DNA of 64,000 nt. Source: an uncultured Collinsella sp. GTDB lineage: Bacteria > Actinomycetota > Coriobacteriia > Coriobacteriales > Coriobacteriaceae. The notes under the pieces were generated by a model. That model made no database searches, was not told the origin of the DNA, and saw only the letters and a list, made by a program, of their open reading frames with translations. The position numbers were made by a program, and so were the translations under genes. The stretch lies in NCBI GenBank assembly GCA_902493515.1, contig CABUPE010000002.1, positions 1-64,000 on the forward strand, written 5' to 3'. Of the stretch, positions 23,560 to 33,232 are shown piece by piece (the stretch's first letter is position 1; the number at the start of each line of letters is the position of its first letter).

Positions 23560-24603
23560 TTGTTTTCTTTGATGGATATGTTCTTCGGTAGCTATGCGGG
23601 CGATCTTGCCATCGACCTCGGCACCGCAAATACGCTTGTCTCCGTGCGCGGCAAGGGCATCGTCATTCGCGAGCCCTCTGTTGTCGCTATCGACAAGAAC
23701 GACGAGCGCATCCTGGCGGTCGGTATCGAGGCGAAGCGCATGCTCGGCCGTACGCCCGGCAACATCGTGGCCGTTCGTCCCCTGAAGGACGGCGTCATCG
23801 CCGACTTCGATGTTACCGAGGCCATGCTCCGCTACTTTATCGACAAGGCTTCCGAGAAGCGCTATCCGTGGACTCCGCGTCCGCGTGTTGTCGTCTGCGT
23901 TCCCTCCGGTGTCACGTCGGTCGAGAAGCGCGCTGTCTTTGAGGCCACGATCCAGGCCGGTGCCCGCCAGGCCTATCTGATCGAAGAGCCTATGGCCGCC
24001 GCTATCGGCGCCGACCTGCCCGTCGAGGAACCCACCGGCTCCATGGTCATCGACATCGGTGGCGGTACCACCGAGGTTGCCGTTATCGCTATGGGCGGCA
24101 TCGTCGTCTCGCAGTCCATCCGTATTGCCGGCGACGAGTTCGATCAGGCCATCCTCACGCACGTTCGTGATGCCTACAACCTGGCCATCGGCGAGCGTAC
24201 GGCAGAGGACATCAAGATCAAGGTCGGCTCCGCCGTGCCGCTCAAGGACGAGCTCGACGTCGAGGTCAACGGCCGCGACGTGATTACCGGTCTGCCCAAG
24301 ACCGTGCGCATCGAGAGCGAGGAGATTCGTCGCGCACTCAACAAGCCGCTCGACGAGATGGCCAAGGCCGTCAAGGACGCACTCGACGCTACGCCCCCCG
24401 ATCTTGCCTCGGACCTTATGTACTACGGCATTTTGCTTACCGGTGGCGGCGCACTGTTGCGCGGTCTCGACGTGCGCCTGCGCGATGAGACCGGCGTTTC
24501 GGTCAACGTCAGCCCCACGGCGCTCGATAACGTCGTTAACGGCTGTGCCCGCGTGCTCGAGGCCAATGCGTTTGATGGCGGCTTCGTCCAGACCAATGCT
24601 TAA
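23560..24603 (+). CDS. mreB: rod shape-determining protein MreB
   Basis: A 347-residue actin homologue that forms membrane-bound filaments directing lateral wall synthesis. The nucleotide-binding loops are visible: DLGTANTLVSV, DIGGGTTEVAVIAMGG and LTGGGALLRGLD. The N-terminal SLMDMFFG is the amphipathic membrane-binding segment. TTG 23560 lies five bases after GGAG; ATG 23572 is the alternative but would cut the membrane helix. It leads mreB-mreC-mreD-PBP2-rodA, a classic elongasome operon with gaps of about 20 bases or fewer. Confidence 0.96.
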   Translation: MFSLMDMFFGSYAGDLAIDLGTANTLVSVRGKGIVIREPSVVAIDKNDERILAVGIEAKRMLGRTPGNIVAVRPLKDGVIADFDVTEAMLRYFIDKASEKRYPWTPRPRVVVCVPSGVTSVEKRAVFEATIQAGARQAYLIEEPMAAAIGADLPVEEPTGSMVIDIGGGTTEVAVIAMGGIVVSQSIRIAGDEFDQAILTHVRDAYNLAIGERTAEDIKIKVGSAVPLKDELDVEVNGRDVITGLPKTVRIESEEIRRALNKPLDEMAKAVKDALDATPPDLASDLMYYGILLTGGGALLRGLDVRLRDETGVSVNVSPTALDNVVNGCARVLEANAFDGGFVQTNA

Positions 24604-24624
24604 TTTCCAAAAGGTGGATTCCAT

Positions 24625-25623
24625 TTGGCACGATCTTCGGGTTTCTCCACAAATCTGAATACCAAGCGACAATCAACGGGTATGCGCCCGTTGATTGTTT
24701 TCAGCCTGATTTCGGTGTTGCTGCTCACGTTTTACATCCGCGAGGGCGAGGCAGGACCGATTCATGCCGTGCGTTCGGGCGTAACGACGATTACTTCGCC
24801 GGTGCGCTTTGTGGGCTCGGCTGTGGCGGCTCCCTTCAATGCGATCGGCAACGTGTTCTCTAACCTTACGGCGTCGCAGGACACGCTCGACGAACTCAAG
24901 AAACAAAACGAGGAGCTGACCTCTAAGGTTGCTGAGCTCTCCGAGGCTCAAAAGACCGCTGAGCGTCTGGAGGGGCTGGTCGGCCTGCAGTCGACCTACA
25001 ACCTCAAATCGACCGCAGCTCGTATCGTTGGCGCCTCGGGCGATGCCTGGACCTCGACCGTCACCATCGACAAGGGTTCTGCCGATGGGCTTACCATCAA
25101 CATGCCCGTGACGAGTTCGGCCGGTGTTATCGGCCAGATCATCGAGGTTTCGGCCAAAACGTCGACCGTGCGCCTGATTGGCGACGAGAACTCGGGTGTG
25201 TCCGCCATGGTGCAGGACACGCGCGCCCAGGGCATGCTGCAGGGTCAGGCTGACGGCACGCTGCGTCTTGAGTACGTGAGCGTCGACTCCGATGTTAAGG
25301 TTGGCGACATCATCGTGACCTCGGGCATTGGCGGTGTGTTCCCCAAGGGCCTTCCGCTCGGCACCGTCTCGTCGGTTGAGAAATCGGCAAACGATGTGTA
25401 CTACACCATTGTGGTACGCGCCCAGACGACGGCCGAGAACAACGAGGAAGTGCTGGTCATTACCTCGCTGACCGATGAACAGTCGGCCTCGGATGAGGAC
25501 GTGAGCACGGCCAACAGCACGCCGCAGGGAGCGTCGCGCGACGCTGCGACCAAGACGAAGGACGAGAGTTCGGATGACAGTTCCGACACGTCCGAGACGA
25601 CCGATTCTGGCTCGAGCGAATAA
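24625..25623 (+). CDS. mreC: rod shape-determining protein MreC
   Basis: 332 residues; a membrane-anchored scaffold linking MreB to PBP2 and RodA. A short cytoplasmic start, one membrane helix (PLIVFSLISVLLLTFYI), a coiled coil (QDTLDELKKQNEELTSKVAE) and the two beta-barrel lobes follow in usual order; GIGGVFPKGLPLGTV is the conserved C-terminal motif. The final 40 residues are Ser/Thr/Asp rich and probably disordered. TTG 24625 follows AAAGGTGG at eight bases. Confidence 0.94.
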   Translation: MARSSGFSTNLNTKRQSTGMRPLIVFSLISVLLLTFYIREGEAGPIHAVRSGVTTITSPVRFVGSAVAAPFNAIGNVFSNLTASQDTLDELKKQNEELTSKVAELSEAQKTAERLEGLVGLQSTYNLKSTAARIVGASGDAWTSTVTIDKGSADGLTINMPVTSSAGVIGQIIEVSAKTSTVRLIGDENSGVSAMVQDTRAQGMLQGQADGTLRLEYVSVDSDVKVGDIIVTSGIGGVFPKGLPLGTVSSVEKSANDVYYTIVVRAQTTAENNEEVLVITSLTDEQSASDEDVSTANSTPQGASRDAATKTKDESSDDSSDTSETTDSGSSE

Positions 25624-25634
25624 GGGGCATGTCC

Positions 25635-26201
25635 ATGGATCTACACGAGCAGGGGATGAGCTCCCGCACGTTTGTAATCGCCGCCATTGTGTGTGTGCTG
25701 CTGCAGGCAGGCCTGGCACCGCAGATCTCCATTGCGGGAGGTCGCGTCAACTTCATGATTATCCTGGTGTGCCTAAGCGTGTTCTCGGGCGACCCGACCC
25801 GTGCCGTCGTGTGCGGTTTTTGCAGCGGCTTGTTTTATGACCTGTCCGCTGCCGTGCCGGTGGGCGTTATGTCGCTCCTGCTGACCGTGGGTTCTTTTGC
25901 CCTGGTGCACAGCGCCGTCGGTCAGACGGGCGGTACCCCGAGTGCGCGCGGCGTCACCGTGGGCGCCTTTGCGCTCGTCATTAATGTGATCTACAGCATC
26001 ATCTTGCTGTTTATGGGTTTGGAGACGAGCTTTGTCGTGGCGATCTTCGGCCATGCGCTGCCGTCCTCGATCCTGACGGGTCTGGTTGCCATTCCGTTTT
26101 TGATGTCCGGCGTCGTGCCGCAGTCCGGCTATGGATTCTCCGCACGTGGCGGACGCCAGACGGGTATGCGCTTTAAGCCCAAGACCCGCAAGCTCAAATA
26201 G
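25635..26201 (+). CDS. mreD: rod shape-determining protein MreD
   Basis: A 188-residue integral membrane protein of the elongasome. Four to five hydrophobic helices run through the chain (FVIAAIVCVLLQAGLAPQI, MIILVCLSVFSGDP, GFCSGLFYDLSAAVPVG). The pattern GFxxGLxxDL is a hallmark of MreD. The C-terminus is basic. AAGGGG seven bases upstream favours ATG 25635 over ATG 25629. It lies between mreC and the PBP2 gene. Confidence 0.9.
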   Translation: MDLHEQGMSSRTFVIAAIVCVLLQAGLAPQISIAGGRVNFMIILVCLSVFSGDPTRAVVCGFCSGLFYDLSAAVPVGVMSLLLTVGSFALVHSAVGQTGGTPSARGVTVGAFALVINVIYSIILLFMGLETSFVVAIFGHALPSSILTGLVAIPFLMSGVVPQSGYGFSARGGRQTGMRFKPKTRKLK

Positions 26202-26214
26202 GGGAGGCCCGTAG

Positions 26215-28284
26215 ATGTCTTCCCAGATGACGGTTATTATCGCCGGTATCGTGCTGGTTGTGGCCATCGTGGTCGCGCTGGTCATCATGCGTCGAGGCGA
26301 TTCCCGTTTTACCTACGATACACAGCATGGAACGGCCCCGCGCGCCACCGAGGGCGAGGGCAATACCGCGGCGACCGCCTTTAAGGGCCGCTTTTCCATC
26401 CTCACCACGGGTGTGGGCGCGATGTTTGCGGCACTTGCCGTCAAGCTGTGGGGCATGCAGATGGTCTCGTCGGACTATTACGAGAAGCAGGCCAATAGTA
26501 ATCAGACTCGCACCGTTACCACACCCGCTGTGCGCGGCCGCATCCTCGACCGCAATGGCGTGGCGCTTGTCCAGAACCGTCCCTCACTTGCTGTCGTGGC
26601 CTACCGCGACCTTGCCGAGGATGAGGTTCTGGTTCGCCATCTTGCCAACGTGCTTGGAATGCCTTATGTGGCGGTCCTTCGCAATATTCAGGACAATACA
26701 GAGGGCGCTCAGAGCCTGCATACCATCGCGACGGACGTCCGTCGCTCCACGGTTGCCTATATCAAGGAACACGCCGGCGAGTTCCCGGGCGTCAAGATTG
26801 CCGAGCGTACCGAGCGCCAGTATCCATACGGCGAGACGGCATGCCATATCTTGGGCTATACCGGCACCATTACCTCCGAGCAGCTCGAGGCCCAGAATAA
26901 GAAAACCTCTGGCGATGATGATGCTTCTGCTGGCAAGATTACGTACCAGTCGGGCGATATCGTGGGCCAGGCGGGCGTTGAGAGCTACTACGAAAACCTG
27001 CTGCAGGGTATTCGTGGCGAGCAGACCGTCAAGGTCGATGCCTCGGGCAATGTGACCGGTCAGGCCGGCGCCGTGCCCGCGAAGGCCGGCTCCGACATTA
27101 AGCTCACGCTCGACCTTAAGATCCAACAGGCCTGTGAGACGGCGCTGGCGAGCGCTATCGAGCTTGCCAAGACCACTGGCTACAGCAATGCCGGCAACGG
27201 CGCTGTGGTGTGTCTCGATCCCAACAATGGCGAGATCCTGGGCATGGCGAGCCAGCCCAAGTTCGATCCGTCCGTCTTTATCGGCGGCGTCTCAAATGAT
27301 GTGTGGACCGAGCTCAATGATGACAAGGGTTCGCACCCGCTGCTCAACCGCGCCATTAGCGGACAGTACATGTCGGCCTCGACCATCAAGCCGCTCTCGG
27401 CACTGGCCGGTCTTGAGTTTGGAACCTACACTTCAACGCAGACAACCAACTGCACGGGTTATTGGACGGGTCTGGGCAAGGCTTGGGGCAAGCGCTGCTG
27501 GCTGACGTCTGGCCACGGCACCATGACGCTGCAGTCGGGTATCGCCAACTCGTGCGACCCCGTCTTCTACGACATGGGTAAGGCGTTCTTTTATGACGAG
27601 CAACATCCCGAGGGCCTGCAGGAGGTCTTTCGTCGCTGGGGCCTAGGCAAGACCTGCGGTATCGATCTGCCGAGTGAGGGCGCGGGTCGTATTCCCGATG
27701 CCGAGTGGAAAGAGTCATACTTCACCGACGCCTCTGCCGAGGACCGCAAGTGGAATGCCGGCGATATGACCAACATTGCTATCGGCCAGGGCGACATCCT
27801 GGTGACGCCCCTGCAGATGGCGTGCGCCTATATGGGTCTTGCCAACGGCGGCAAACAGTACGTGCCTCACGTATTTTTGTCTGCCGTGTCGCGCGATGGC
27901 GACGGCGATGCCTATAAGTACAATGGCAAGGGCAAGAAGAAGCGCCTGGAGGCCAAGATCAACAGCGATTCGGATTTGGCTCTTGTTCGCAACGGCATGC
28001 ACGACGTGATATACACGGCATCGACGTCCCTGGCGGCGCACTTTGGTACCCTGACGCCGCAGGTATACGGCAAGTCGGGCACGGGCGAGAAAAGCGGCGA
28101 GGACGAATACGCTTGGTTCTGCGCCTATGCACCGGCCGATAATCCCAAGTATGTCATCGCTACTGTCCTGGAGCAGGGCGGCGGCGGCTCAGATACCGCG
28201 ATGCATGTCGTGCGCGACGTGCTCGGTGTGATTTATGACGAGCCCGATACCTCTTCGGCCTCGGGCGATTCTTCGGTTCGATAG
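26215..28284 (+). CDS. class B penicillin-binding protein 2, elongasome transpeptidase
   Basis: A 689-residue transpeptidase that crosslinks peptidoglycan during rod elongation. The pedestal domain starts near TPAVRGRILDRNG. The transpeptidase motifs are STIK (SxxK, nucleophile Ser), NSCDPVFY (SxD, as in E. coli PBP2) and YGKSGTGE (KSG in place of KTG). The N-terminus has two hydrophobic stretches, VIIAGIVLVVAIVVALVIM at about 7-25 and LTTGVGAMFAALAVKLWG near 65-85, where one is usual. ATG 26215 is well supported by GGGGAGG. The position before rodA marks it as the RodA partner (MrdA equivalent). Confidence 0.92.
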   Translation: MSSQMTVIIAGIVLVVAIVVALVIMRRGDSRFTYDTQHGTAPRATEGEGNTAATAFKGRFSILTTGVGAMFAALAVKLWGMQMVSSDYYEKQANSNQTRTVTTPAVRGRILDRNGVALVQNRPSLAVVAYRDLAEDEVLVRHLANVLGMPYVAVLRNIQDNTEGAQSLHTIATDVRRSTVAYIKEHAGEFPGVKIAERTERQYPYGETACHILGYTGTITSEQLEAQNKKTSGDDDASAGKITYQSGDIVGQAGVESYYENLLQGIRGEQTVKVDASGNVTGQAGAVPAKAGSDIKLTLDLKIQQACETALASAIELAKTTGYSNAGNGAVVCLDPNNGEILGMASQPKFDPSVFIGGVSNDVWTELNDDKGSHPLLNRAISGQYMSASTIKPLSALAGLEFGTYTSTQTTNCTGYWTGLGKAWGKRCWLTSGHGTMTLQSGIANSCDPVFYDMGKAFFYDEQHPEGLQEVFRRWGLGKTCGIDLPSEGAGRIPDAEWKESYFTDASAEDRKWNAGDMTNIAIGQGDILVTPLQMACAYMGLANGGKQYVPHVFLSAVSRDGDGDAYKYNGKGKKKRLEAKINSDSDLALVRNGMHDVIYTASTSLAAHFGTLTPQVYGKSGTGEKSGEDEYAWFCAYAPADNPKYVIATVLEQGGGGSDTAMHVVRDVLGVIYDEPDTSSASGDSSVR

Positions 28285-28293
28285 GAGGTTGCG

Positions 28294-29520
28294 ATGGATT
28301 TTTCTCCGGCGGATCTGTTCCGTTCAACCAAGACCGGCTCTCGCAGCAGCCTGGACCGCGTCAACAAGCAACTTTCGGCCTCGCGCGGCACGTTTCGCCA
28401 AAAGGTCCATATCGGTGTGCTCGTGGCTACAGTGGCGCTCGTCGCCTACGGTGCCATCATTATCTGGTCGGCTTCGCAGTTTAAGGCCGATGCTTCGTTC
28501 TCACGCCATCTGCTGGGAATTGGCATCGGCACGGTGCTGGCGGTGCTGGTCTGGCGCTCCGACCTGCGCGGTATTTCCAATTTCTCGACGGCGTTGCTCG
28601 TCATCGACCTGATCGTGATCCTCTCGCCCAAGATTCCGGGTCTGTCCTATACGGGCGGTCTGGGCATGACGGGCTGGATCAAGATTCCCGGTATCGGCTT
28701 GACATTCCAGCCGGTTGAGCTTGCCAAGCTCATCACCATCTTCTTTATTGCTACGCTTGGCTCGCAGTATAACGGTCGCATCGATACCGTTCGCGACTAC
28801 GTCAAGCTCTGCGGCATGTTGTCCATTCCGTTTTTGGCCGTCGTCGCCATGGGCGACCTGGGCTCGGGCCTTGTCGTGCTGGTTTCGGGCGCCATCGTCA
28901 TTTGTATGAGTGGTGCACGCCGCGAATGGGTGCTGTCGACCCTGGCCCTGCTCGTGGGCCTGGTGGCCCTCGTCCTGGCGCTCGATTCGGTCTTTGATTC
29001 GTTGCTCGGCCACGATGTGCTTATCAAGCAGTATCAGATGAACCGTCTGACGGTCTTTATCGACCCCGATAATGCCGATTCGGACGATGCCTACAACCTG
29101 CAGCAGTCGCTTATCGCCGTTGGCTCGGGTGGCTTCTTTGGTAAGGGTTTGGGCCATGCGACGCAGTCGGCCGGCGGCTTTCTGCCTGAGTTCCACACCG
29201 ACTTCGTCTTCGCCTTTCTGTCCGAGACCTTTGGCTTTTGCGGCTCCTTTTTGCTGCTGTGCTTGTACGTACTGCTCATCTTCTCGACGATCCGCGTTGC
29301 TTTTAAGTGCGAGTCTCTGTTCCTACGCTTATCATGCGTAGGTATCGTCGGCATGTGGGCGTTCCAGACCTTCGAAAACATCGGCATGTGCATCGGCATG
29401 ATGCCGATTACCGGTATTCCGCTACCGTTTATTAGCTTCGGTTCGTCTTCGATGATGATTCAGCTGCTGACGGTGGGTATCGTACAATCCATATGGCGGC
29501 ATCGTTCGGGCACCGCGTAA
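28294..29520 (+). CDS. rodA: peptidoglycan glycosyltransferase RodA (SEDS family)
   Basis: A 408-residue polytopic SEDS enzyme that polymerises lipid II into glycan strands with PBP2. FQPVELAKLITIFF is the family PxELAK motif, EFHTDFVFAFLSETFG contains the conserved Asp essential in RodA, and PITGIPLPFISFGSSSM is the C-terminal signature. About ten membrane helices are visible after a 50-residue basic cytoplasmic start. AGGAGG lies seven bases before the ATG. It closes the core elongasome operon. Confidence 0.94.
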   Translation: MDFSPADLFRSTKTGSRSSLDRVNKQLSASRGTFRQKVHIGVLVATVALVAYGAIIIWSASQFKADASFSRHLLGIGIGTVLAVLVWRSDLRGISNFSTALLVIDLIVILSPKIPGLSYTGGLGMTGWIKIPGIGLTFQPVELAKLITIFFIATLGSQYNGRIDTVRDYVKLCGMLSIPFLAVVAMGDLGSGLVVLVSGAIVICMSGARREWVLSTLALLVGLVALVLALDSVFDSLLGHDVLIKQYQMNRLTVFIDPDNADSDDAYNLQQSLIAVGSGGFFGKGLGHATQSAGGFLPEFHTDFVFAFLSETFGFCGSFLLLCLYVLLIFSTIRVAFKCESLFLRLSCVGIVGMWAFQTFENIGMCIGMMPITGIPLPFISFGSSSMMIQLLTVGIVQSIWRHRSGTA

Positions 29521-29538
29521 CCGCTGGAGGGGTTTGCT

Positions 29539-30468
29539 ATGAAAATTCCCGTAGATAAGCTGACCCGCGCTTTTAAGATGGGCGCGTCCTTTAAGAAGGA
29601 TTCCGATACGCCGGTGCGCGTCTCGGTCTATCTGGATTCGTCCGCCTCGCGCTTTCTTGCCGAGACGGTGCGTGACGCCTTTGTGCCGCAGACGACCTCG
29701 GGTATTGTGCGCGTCGAGCGTCTGGGGGAGGAGCGAATTGCTCCAAAGACCGATACCGATGTGGTGCTGGTGCTCTCGTGTGGTTCCGACCGCTTGGAGA
29801 GTGCCGTGCAGGAGCTCGTGATCGCCGGCGCGCCCGTGTGCGTGCTTGCCGAGTCTGCTGTGGAGGTGCCGTTTATCGAGGAGTCCACGCCCATGCTCGG
29901 CGTGGTAGCGGCAACCGATAAGACGTATCTGCTCGAGACGCTTGCCCGCTGGATTCTCGATCGCACCGACAAGGAAACGGCTTTTGCGGCGAACTTTGCC
30001 TTCATGCGCATCGCGGCGGCCAATCGTATCATCACCTCGTGCGCGCTCACCAATATGGCGACCGGTGCGCTGGTGTTTTTGCCGGGCGCCGATTATCCCG
30101 TTATGGCGCTGGCGCAGGTGGGCATGCTCTTTGAGCTCGCTGCCGTCTTTGGACGCGGTATTAAGCCCGAGCGCGGCTACGAGGTCGCGGGCGTGCTTGC
30201 CGGCGGTCTTGTGATCCGCGCGGTCACCCGCGCGCTCGTCAAGCAGACACCGCATATTGGGTTTGCCGTCAAGGCGCTCACTGCTGCCGCGGGCACCTAT
30301 GGCATGGGCCGTGCGCTTGTTTCGCTCTACGAGCGCGATGTCGACTACAGCCGTGCCAACGAGGTGGTTACTGCCACGTTCTCCCGCGTTCGCGATCTGG
30401 TAACCACGGTCGCGGCCGCTACCCGTCCTATGGCGTCCTACCAGGACGCATCAGATCTCGCTGCTTAG
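29539..30468 (+). CDS. DUF697-like membrane-associated protein
   Basis: 309 residues without a known function. The first half looks like a small alpha/beta domain with strand-rich sequence (VRVSVYLDSSASRFLAE, TDVVLVLSCGSD). The second half has hydrophobic and Gly/Ala-rich helices (NMATGALVFLPGADYPVMAL, QVGMLFELAAVFG) resembling DUF697, found in YcjF-like proteins. It starts 18 bases after rodA and ends 10 bases before the radical-SAM gene, so it is probably cotranscribed with the shape genes. The family call is by eye and uncertain. Confidence 0.6.
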   Translation: MKIPVDKLTRAFKMGASFKKDSDTPVRVSVYLDSSASRFLAETVRDAFVPQTTSGIVRVERLGEERIAPKTDTDVVLVLSCGSDRLESAVQELVIAGAPVCVLAESAVEVPFIEESTPMLGVVAATDKTYLLETLARWILDRTDKETAFAANFAFMRIAAANRIITSCALTNMATGALVFLPGADYPVMALAQVGMLFELAAVFGRGIKPERGYEVAGVLAGGLVIRAVTRALVKQTPHIGFAVKALTAAAGTYGMGRALVSLYERDVDYSRANEVVTATFSRVRDLVTTVAAATRPMASYQDASDLAA

Positions 30469-30478
30469 GGGTTTTCCG

Positions 30479-32356
30479 TTGCGCGTTGCATACCAAGATT
30501 GTTTTCATTTAATTGAGCCGTTGCTCGCCAAGGTCGAGAAGCCGAGTCGCTATATCGATCACGAGTGGGGCACGCTTTCCAAGGCCGATGCCGACTACCG
30601 TTGCTGCCTGATCTATCCGGATGTGTACGAGGTCGGTCTGCCCAACCAGGGTATCGCCATCCTCTACAACATCCTTAACCAGGCCGAGGGCATCTCCTGC
30701 GAGCGTGGCTATGTGCCGTGGCCCGACATGGGTGACGCTATGCGCGAGGCGGGCATTCCGCTGCTCTCGCTCGAGGGTGCAGCGCCGGTCGCTTCGTTTG
30801 ATATCGTCGGTCTGCATGTGCCGCACGAGATGGCGGTGACGAACTTCCTCGAGGCACTCGACCTCGCTGGCATTCCACTGTTAGCGGCCGACCGCACCGA
30901 GGACGACCCCATCATCATCGCCGGCGGCCCCTCGGTGTACAACCCCGAGCCGTACGCGGCCTTCTTCGATGCCATCCTCATCGGTGAGGGCGAGGAATCG
31001 CTGCTCGAGACCTGCCAGCTGCATCGCCGCCTGCGTGACGAAGGGGTCCCGCGCGCGCAGATTGTCGAGCAGCTTGCATCCATTGACGGCAACTACGTGC
31101 CGTCGCTCTATGAGGTTTGTCACGACGAGCCCTGCTCGCCGCATGGCTACACTGTGCCGCGTGAAGGCAAGGATGCGCCGACGGTGGTCTTCAAGCGCGT
31201 CGTCGAGGATTTCGGCGCCACGAATCCGTTGTCGCAGTCGTGTGTGCCCTATGCGCAGCTGGTCCACGACCGCCTGTCTATCGAGATCCTGCGCGGCTGC
31301 GCCCGCGGCTGTCGTTTTTGCCAGGCCGGCATGACGTATCGCCCGGTGCGCGAGCGCTCGGCCGACCAGATCGTCTCGTCGGTGATTCAGGGTCTGGAAA
31401 AGACCGGCTATGACGAGGTGTCGCTGACCTCGCTCTCCACGACCGACCACTCCTGCATTCGCGACGTGCTCGGCAGGCTCAACCGTCGCCTGGAGGATAC
31501 GGGTATTCGCGTGTCTATTCCGTCGCAGCGCCTGGATTCGTTTGGCGTGGATATGGCCGAGTCGGTCGCCGGCGAAAAGAAGGGCGGCCTGACGTTCGCG
31601 CCCGAGGCCGGCAGCCAGCGCATGCGCGACATCATTAACAAGAACGTGACCGAGGAGGACCTGGACCGTGCGGCCAAGGCGGCCTTCGAGGCCGGCTGGA
31701 ACCGCATGAAGCTCTACTTTATGATGGGCCTTCCCGGCGAGCGCGACGAGGACATCGTGGCCATCGCCAATCTGGCCGATCACGTGCTGGAGCTCGGTCG
31801 TTCCGTGGTGCCCAAGGCTCGTCGCGGCTCGATCTCGGTGTCCATCTCTGTTTCGGTCTTTATCCCCAAGGCTGCCACGCCGTTCCAATGGTGCCCGCAG
31901 CTCGACTACGACGACGTCAAGCGTCGCCAGAAGCTGCTTATCACGAGCGTTCGCAACCGTGCCGTTCGCGTGCATTACCACGATGCCGAGACCTCGCTCA
32001 TCGAGGCTGCGCTCTCCCGTGCCGGTCGCGATATGACGCCGGTTATCATCGATGCCTGGCGTGCGGGCTCGCGCTTCGACGCCTGGGTGGAGCACTTCTC
32101 GCTCGACAACTGGAAGGAGGCCGCTGCCAAAAACGGCATCGACCTCAACGAGCTGGTGCACCTGCCCTACGAGCTGGACTGGCGCCTGCCCTGGGAGCAT
32201 GTGAGCCCCGGCTGCACGCGCGGCTTCCTCGAGCGCGAGTACCGCCGTTCGCTCGAGGGCGTCACGACCCCCGACTGCACCCGCACGTCGTGCACCGGCT
32301 GCGGAATCTGCCCCACACTCCACGCCAAGAACGTATTGATGGGTGATCGCGCATGA
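30479..32356 (+). CDS. TIGR03960-type radical SAM protein
   Basis: A 625-residue radical SAM enzyme of unknown substrate. The N-terminal part resembles a B12-binding-like Rossmann domain without an obvious cobalamin His motif. The iron-sulfur motif is CARGCRFC (CxxxCxxC) in EILRGCARGCRFCQAG, followed by SLTSLSTTDHS and FAPEAGSQRMR. A C-terminal CTRTSCTGCGIC adds Cys residues that may bind a second cluster. TTG 30479 follows AGGGG. It overlaps the next gene by four bases (ATGA), and the two are a fixed pair in many genomes, sometimes fused, usually next to rplU. Confidence 0.85.
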   Translation: MRVAYQDCFHLIEPLLAKVEKPSRYIDHEWGTLSKADADYRCCLIYPDVYEVGLPNQGIAILYNILNQAEGISCERGYVPWPDMGDAMREAGIPLLSLEGAAPVASFDIVGLHVPHEMAVTNFLEALDLAGIPLLAADRTEDDPIIIAGGPSVYNPEPYAAFFDAILIGEGEESLLETCQLHRRLRDEGVPRAQIVEQLASIDGNYVPSLYEVCHDEPCSPHGYTVPREGKDAPTVVFKRVVEDFGATNPLSQSCVPYAQLVHDRLSIEILRGCARGCRFCQAGMTYRPVRERSADQIVSSVIQGLEKTGYDEVSLTSLSTTDHSCIRDVLGRLNRRLEDTGIRVSIPSQRLDSFGVDMAESVAGEKKGGLTFAPEAGSQRMRDIINKNVTEEDLDRAAKAAFEAGWNRMKLYFMMGLPGERDEDIVAIANLADHVLELGRSVVPKARRGSISVSISVSVFIPKAATPFQWCPQLDYDDVKRRQKLLITSVRNRAVRVHYHDAETSLIEAALSRAGRDMTPVIIDAWRAGSRFDAWVEHFSLDNWKEAAAKNGIDLNELVHLPYELDWRLPWEHVSPGCTRGFLEREYRRSLEGVTTPDCTRTSCTGCGICPTLHAKNVLMGDRA

Positions 32357-33165
32357 GTGAGCGCTTGACCGACAATCCCACGCTCTTTAGGCTGCGCGTT
32401 CGCTACGGCAAGCGTGATCGCCTTAAGTACCTGGGCCATCTGGAACTAATCCATACCATTGAGCGCATCGTGCGCCGTGCGGGCTTGCCCTATGCCGTGA
32501 CGCAGGGTTTTTCGCCGCATATGCGCGTGGGCTTTTCGTCGGCGCTGCCCGTGGGCACGTCGTCGACCTGCGAGTGGTATGACCTGTTTATGACGGAGTT
32601 CGTCGCTCTCGACGAGGCCTTTGAGCGCCTGGCCGCTGCATCGCCTGCCGATCTGGCGCCTATCGAGGCTGCCTACATCGACGTGCGCACGCCGGCGCTG
32701 ACGGCTCAGCTTACGCGTCTGTCGTACCGCATCGACTTGCACCTGGACCCCGAGGCCCCCGTGAGCGCCGACGAGGTGCGCACTGCGATCGACACGCTGC
32801 GTGCGGGCCATGGCATTGACTATGCGCGTGGCAAAAAGAGCAAGCGTCTTGATCTGGACCATACGCTCGTTGGCTATGAGCTCGCGGCGGGGGAGCGTGA
32901 GGACCATCTGGTGCTTATGCTCGACACTCATGCCGACAACGAGGGCTCCATGCGTCCGGAGATTTTGCTTTCTGCTGCTGATGTTTTGTTGCAGGGCTTG
33001 ACCCCGGGCGTCGATGCACCTATTGTTTCCACCGGTATGCAAGACCTCGTGACCATCTGCTCCTACGATGTCGAGCGTCAGAATCAAGCATGCGAGGACG
33101 ACGAGGGCCGACTCGTCAGCCCCATACCTGTGCGAACTTGTGGATTTGCTCCACATACTCGTTGA
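32353..33165 (+). CDS. TIGR03936 / DUF2344 radical-SAM-associated protein
   Basis: 270 residues, partner of the preceding radical SAM enzyme. The opening LRVRYGKRDRLKYLGHLELI and AGLPYAVTQGFSPHMRVGFS are the DUF2344 hallmarks. It carries no cluster motif itself, so it probably serves as substrate-binding or accessory subunit. The ATG overlaps the partner's stop, pointing to translational coupling. The last codons overlap the promoter of rplU. Confidence 0.85.
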   Translation: MSERLTDNPTLFRLRVRYGKRDRLKYLGHLELIHTIERIVRRAGLPYAVTQGFSPHMRVGFSSALPVGTSSTCEWYDLFMTEFVALDEAFERLAAASPADLAPIEAAYIDVRTPALTAQLTRLSYRIDLHLDPEAPVSADEVRTAIDTLRAGHGIDYARGKKSKRLDLDHTLVGYELAAGEREDHLVLMLDTHADNEGSMRPEILLSAADVLLQGLTPGVDAPIVSTGMQDLVTICSYDVERQNQACEDDEGRLVSPIPVRTCGFAPHTR

Positions 33166-33190
33166 CGGGGGTATTATCGCCTGCTACTAT
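33162..33190 (+). promoter_or_regulatory. strong promoter of rplU-rpmA
   Basis: TTGACG, a 17-base spacer and TACTAT, about 43 bases before the rplU ATG. It overlaps the stop codon of the preceding gene. Confidence 0.8.
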
Positions 33191-33232
33191 ATTCGGCTGT
33201 TGCACTAACTGATGCATGAAGGGCAAGTAAAC

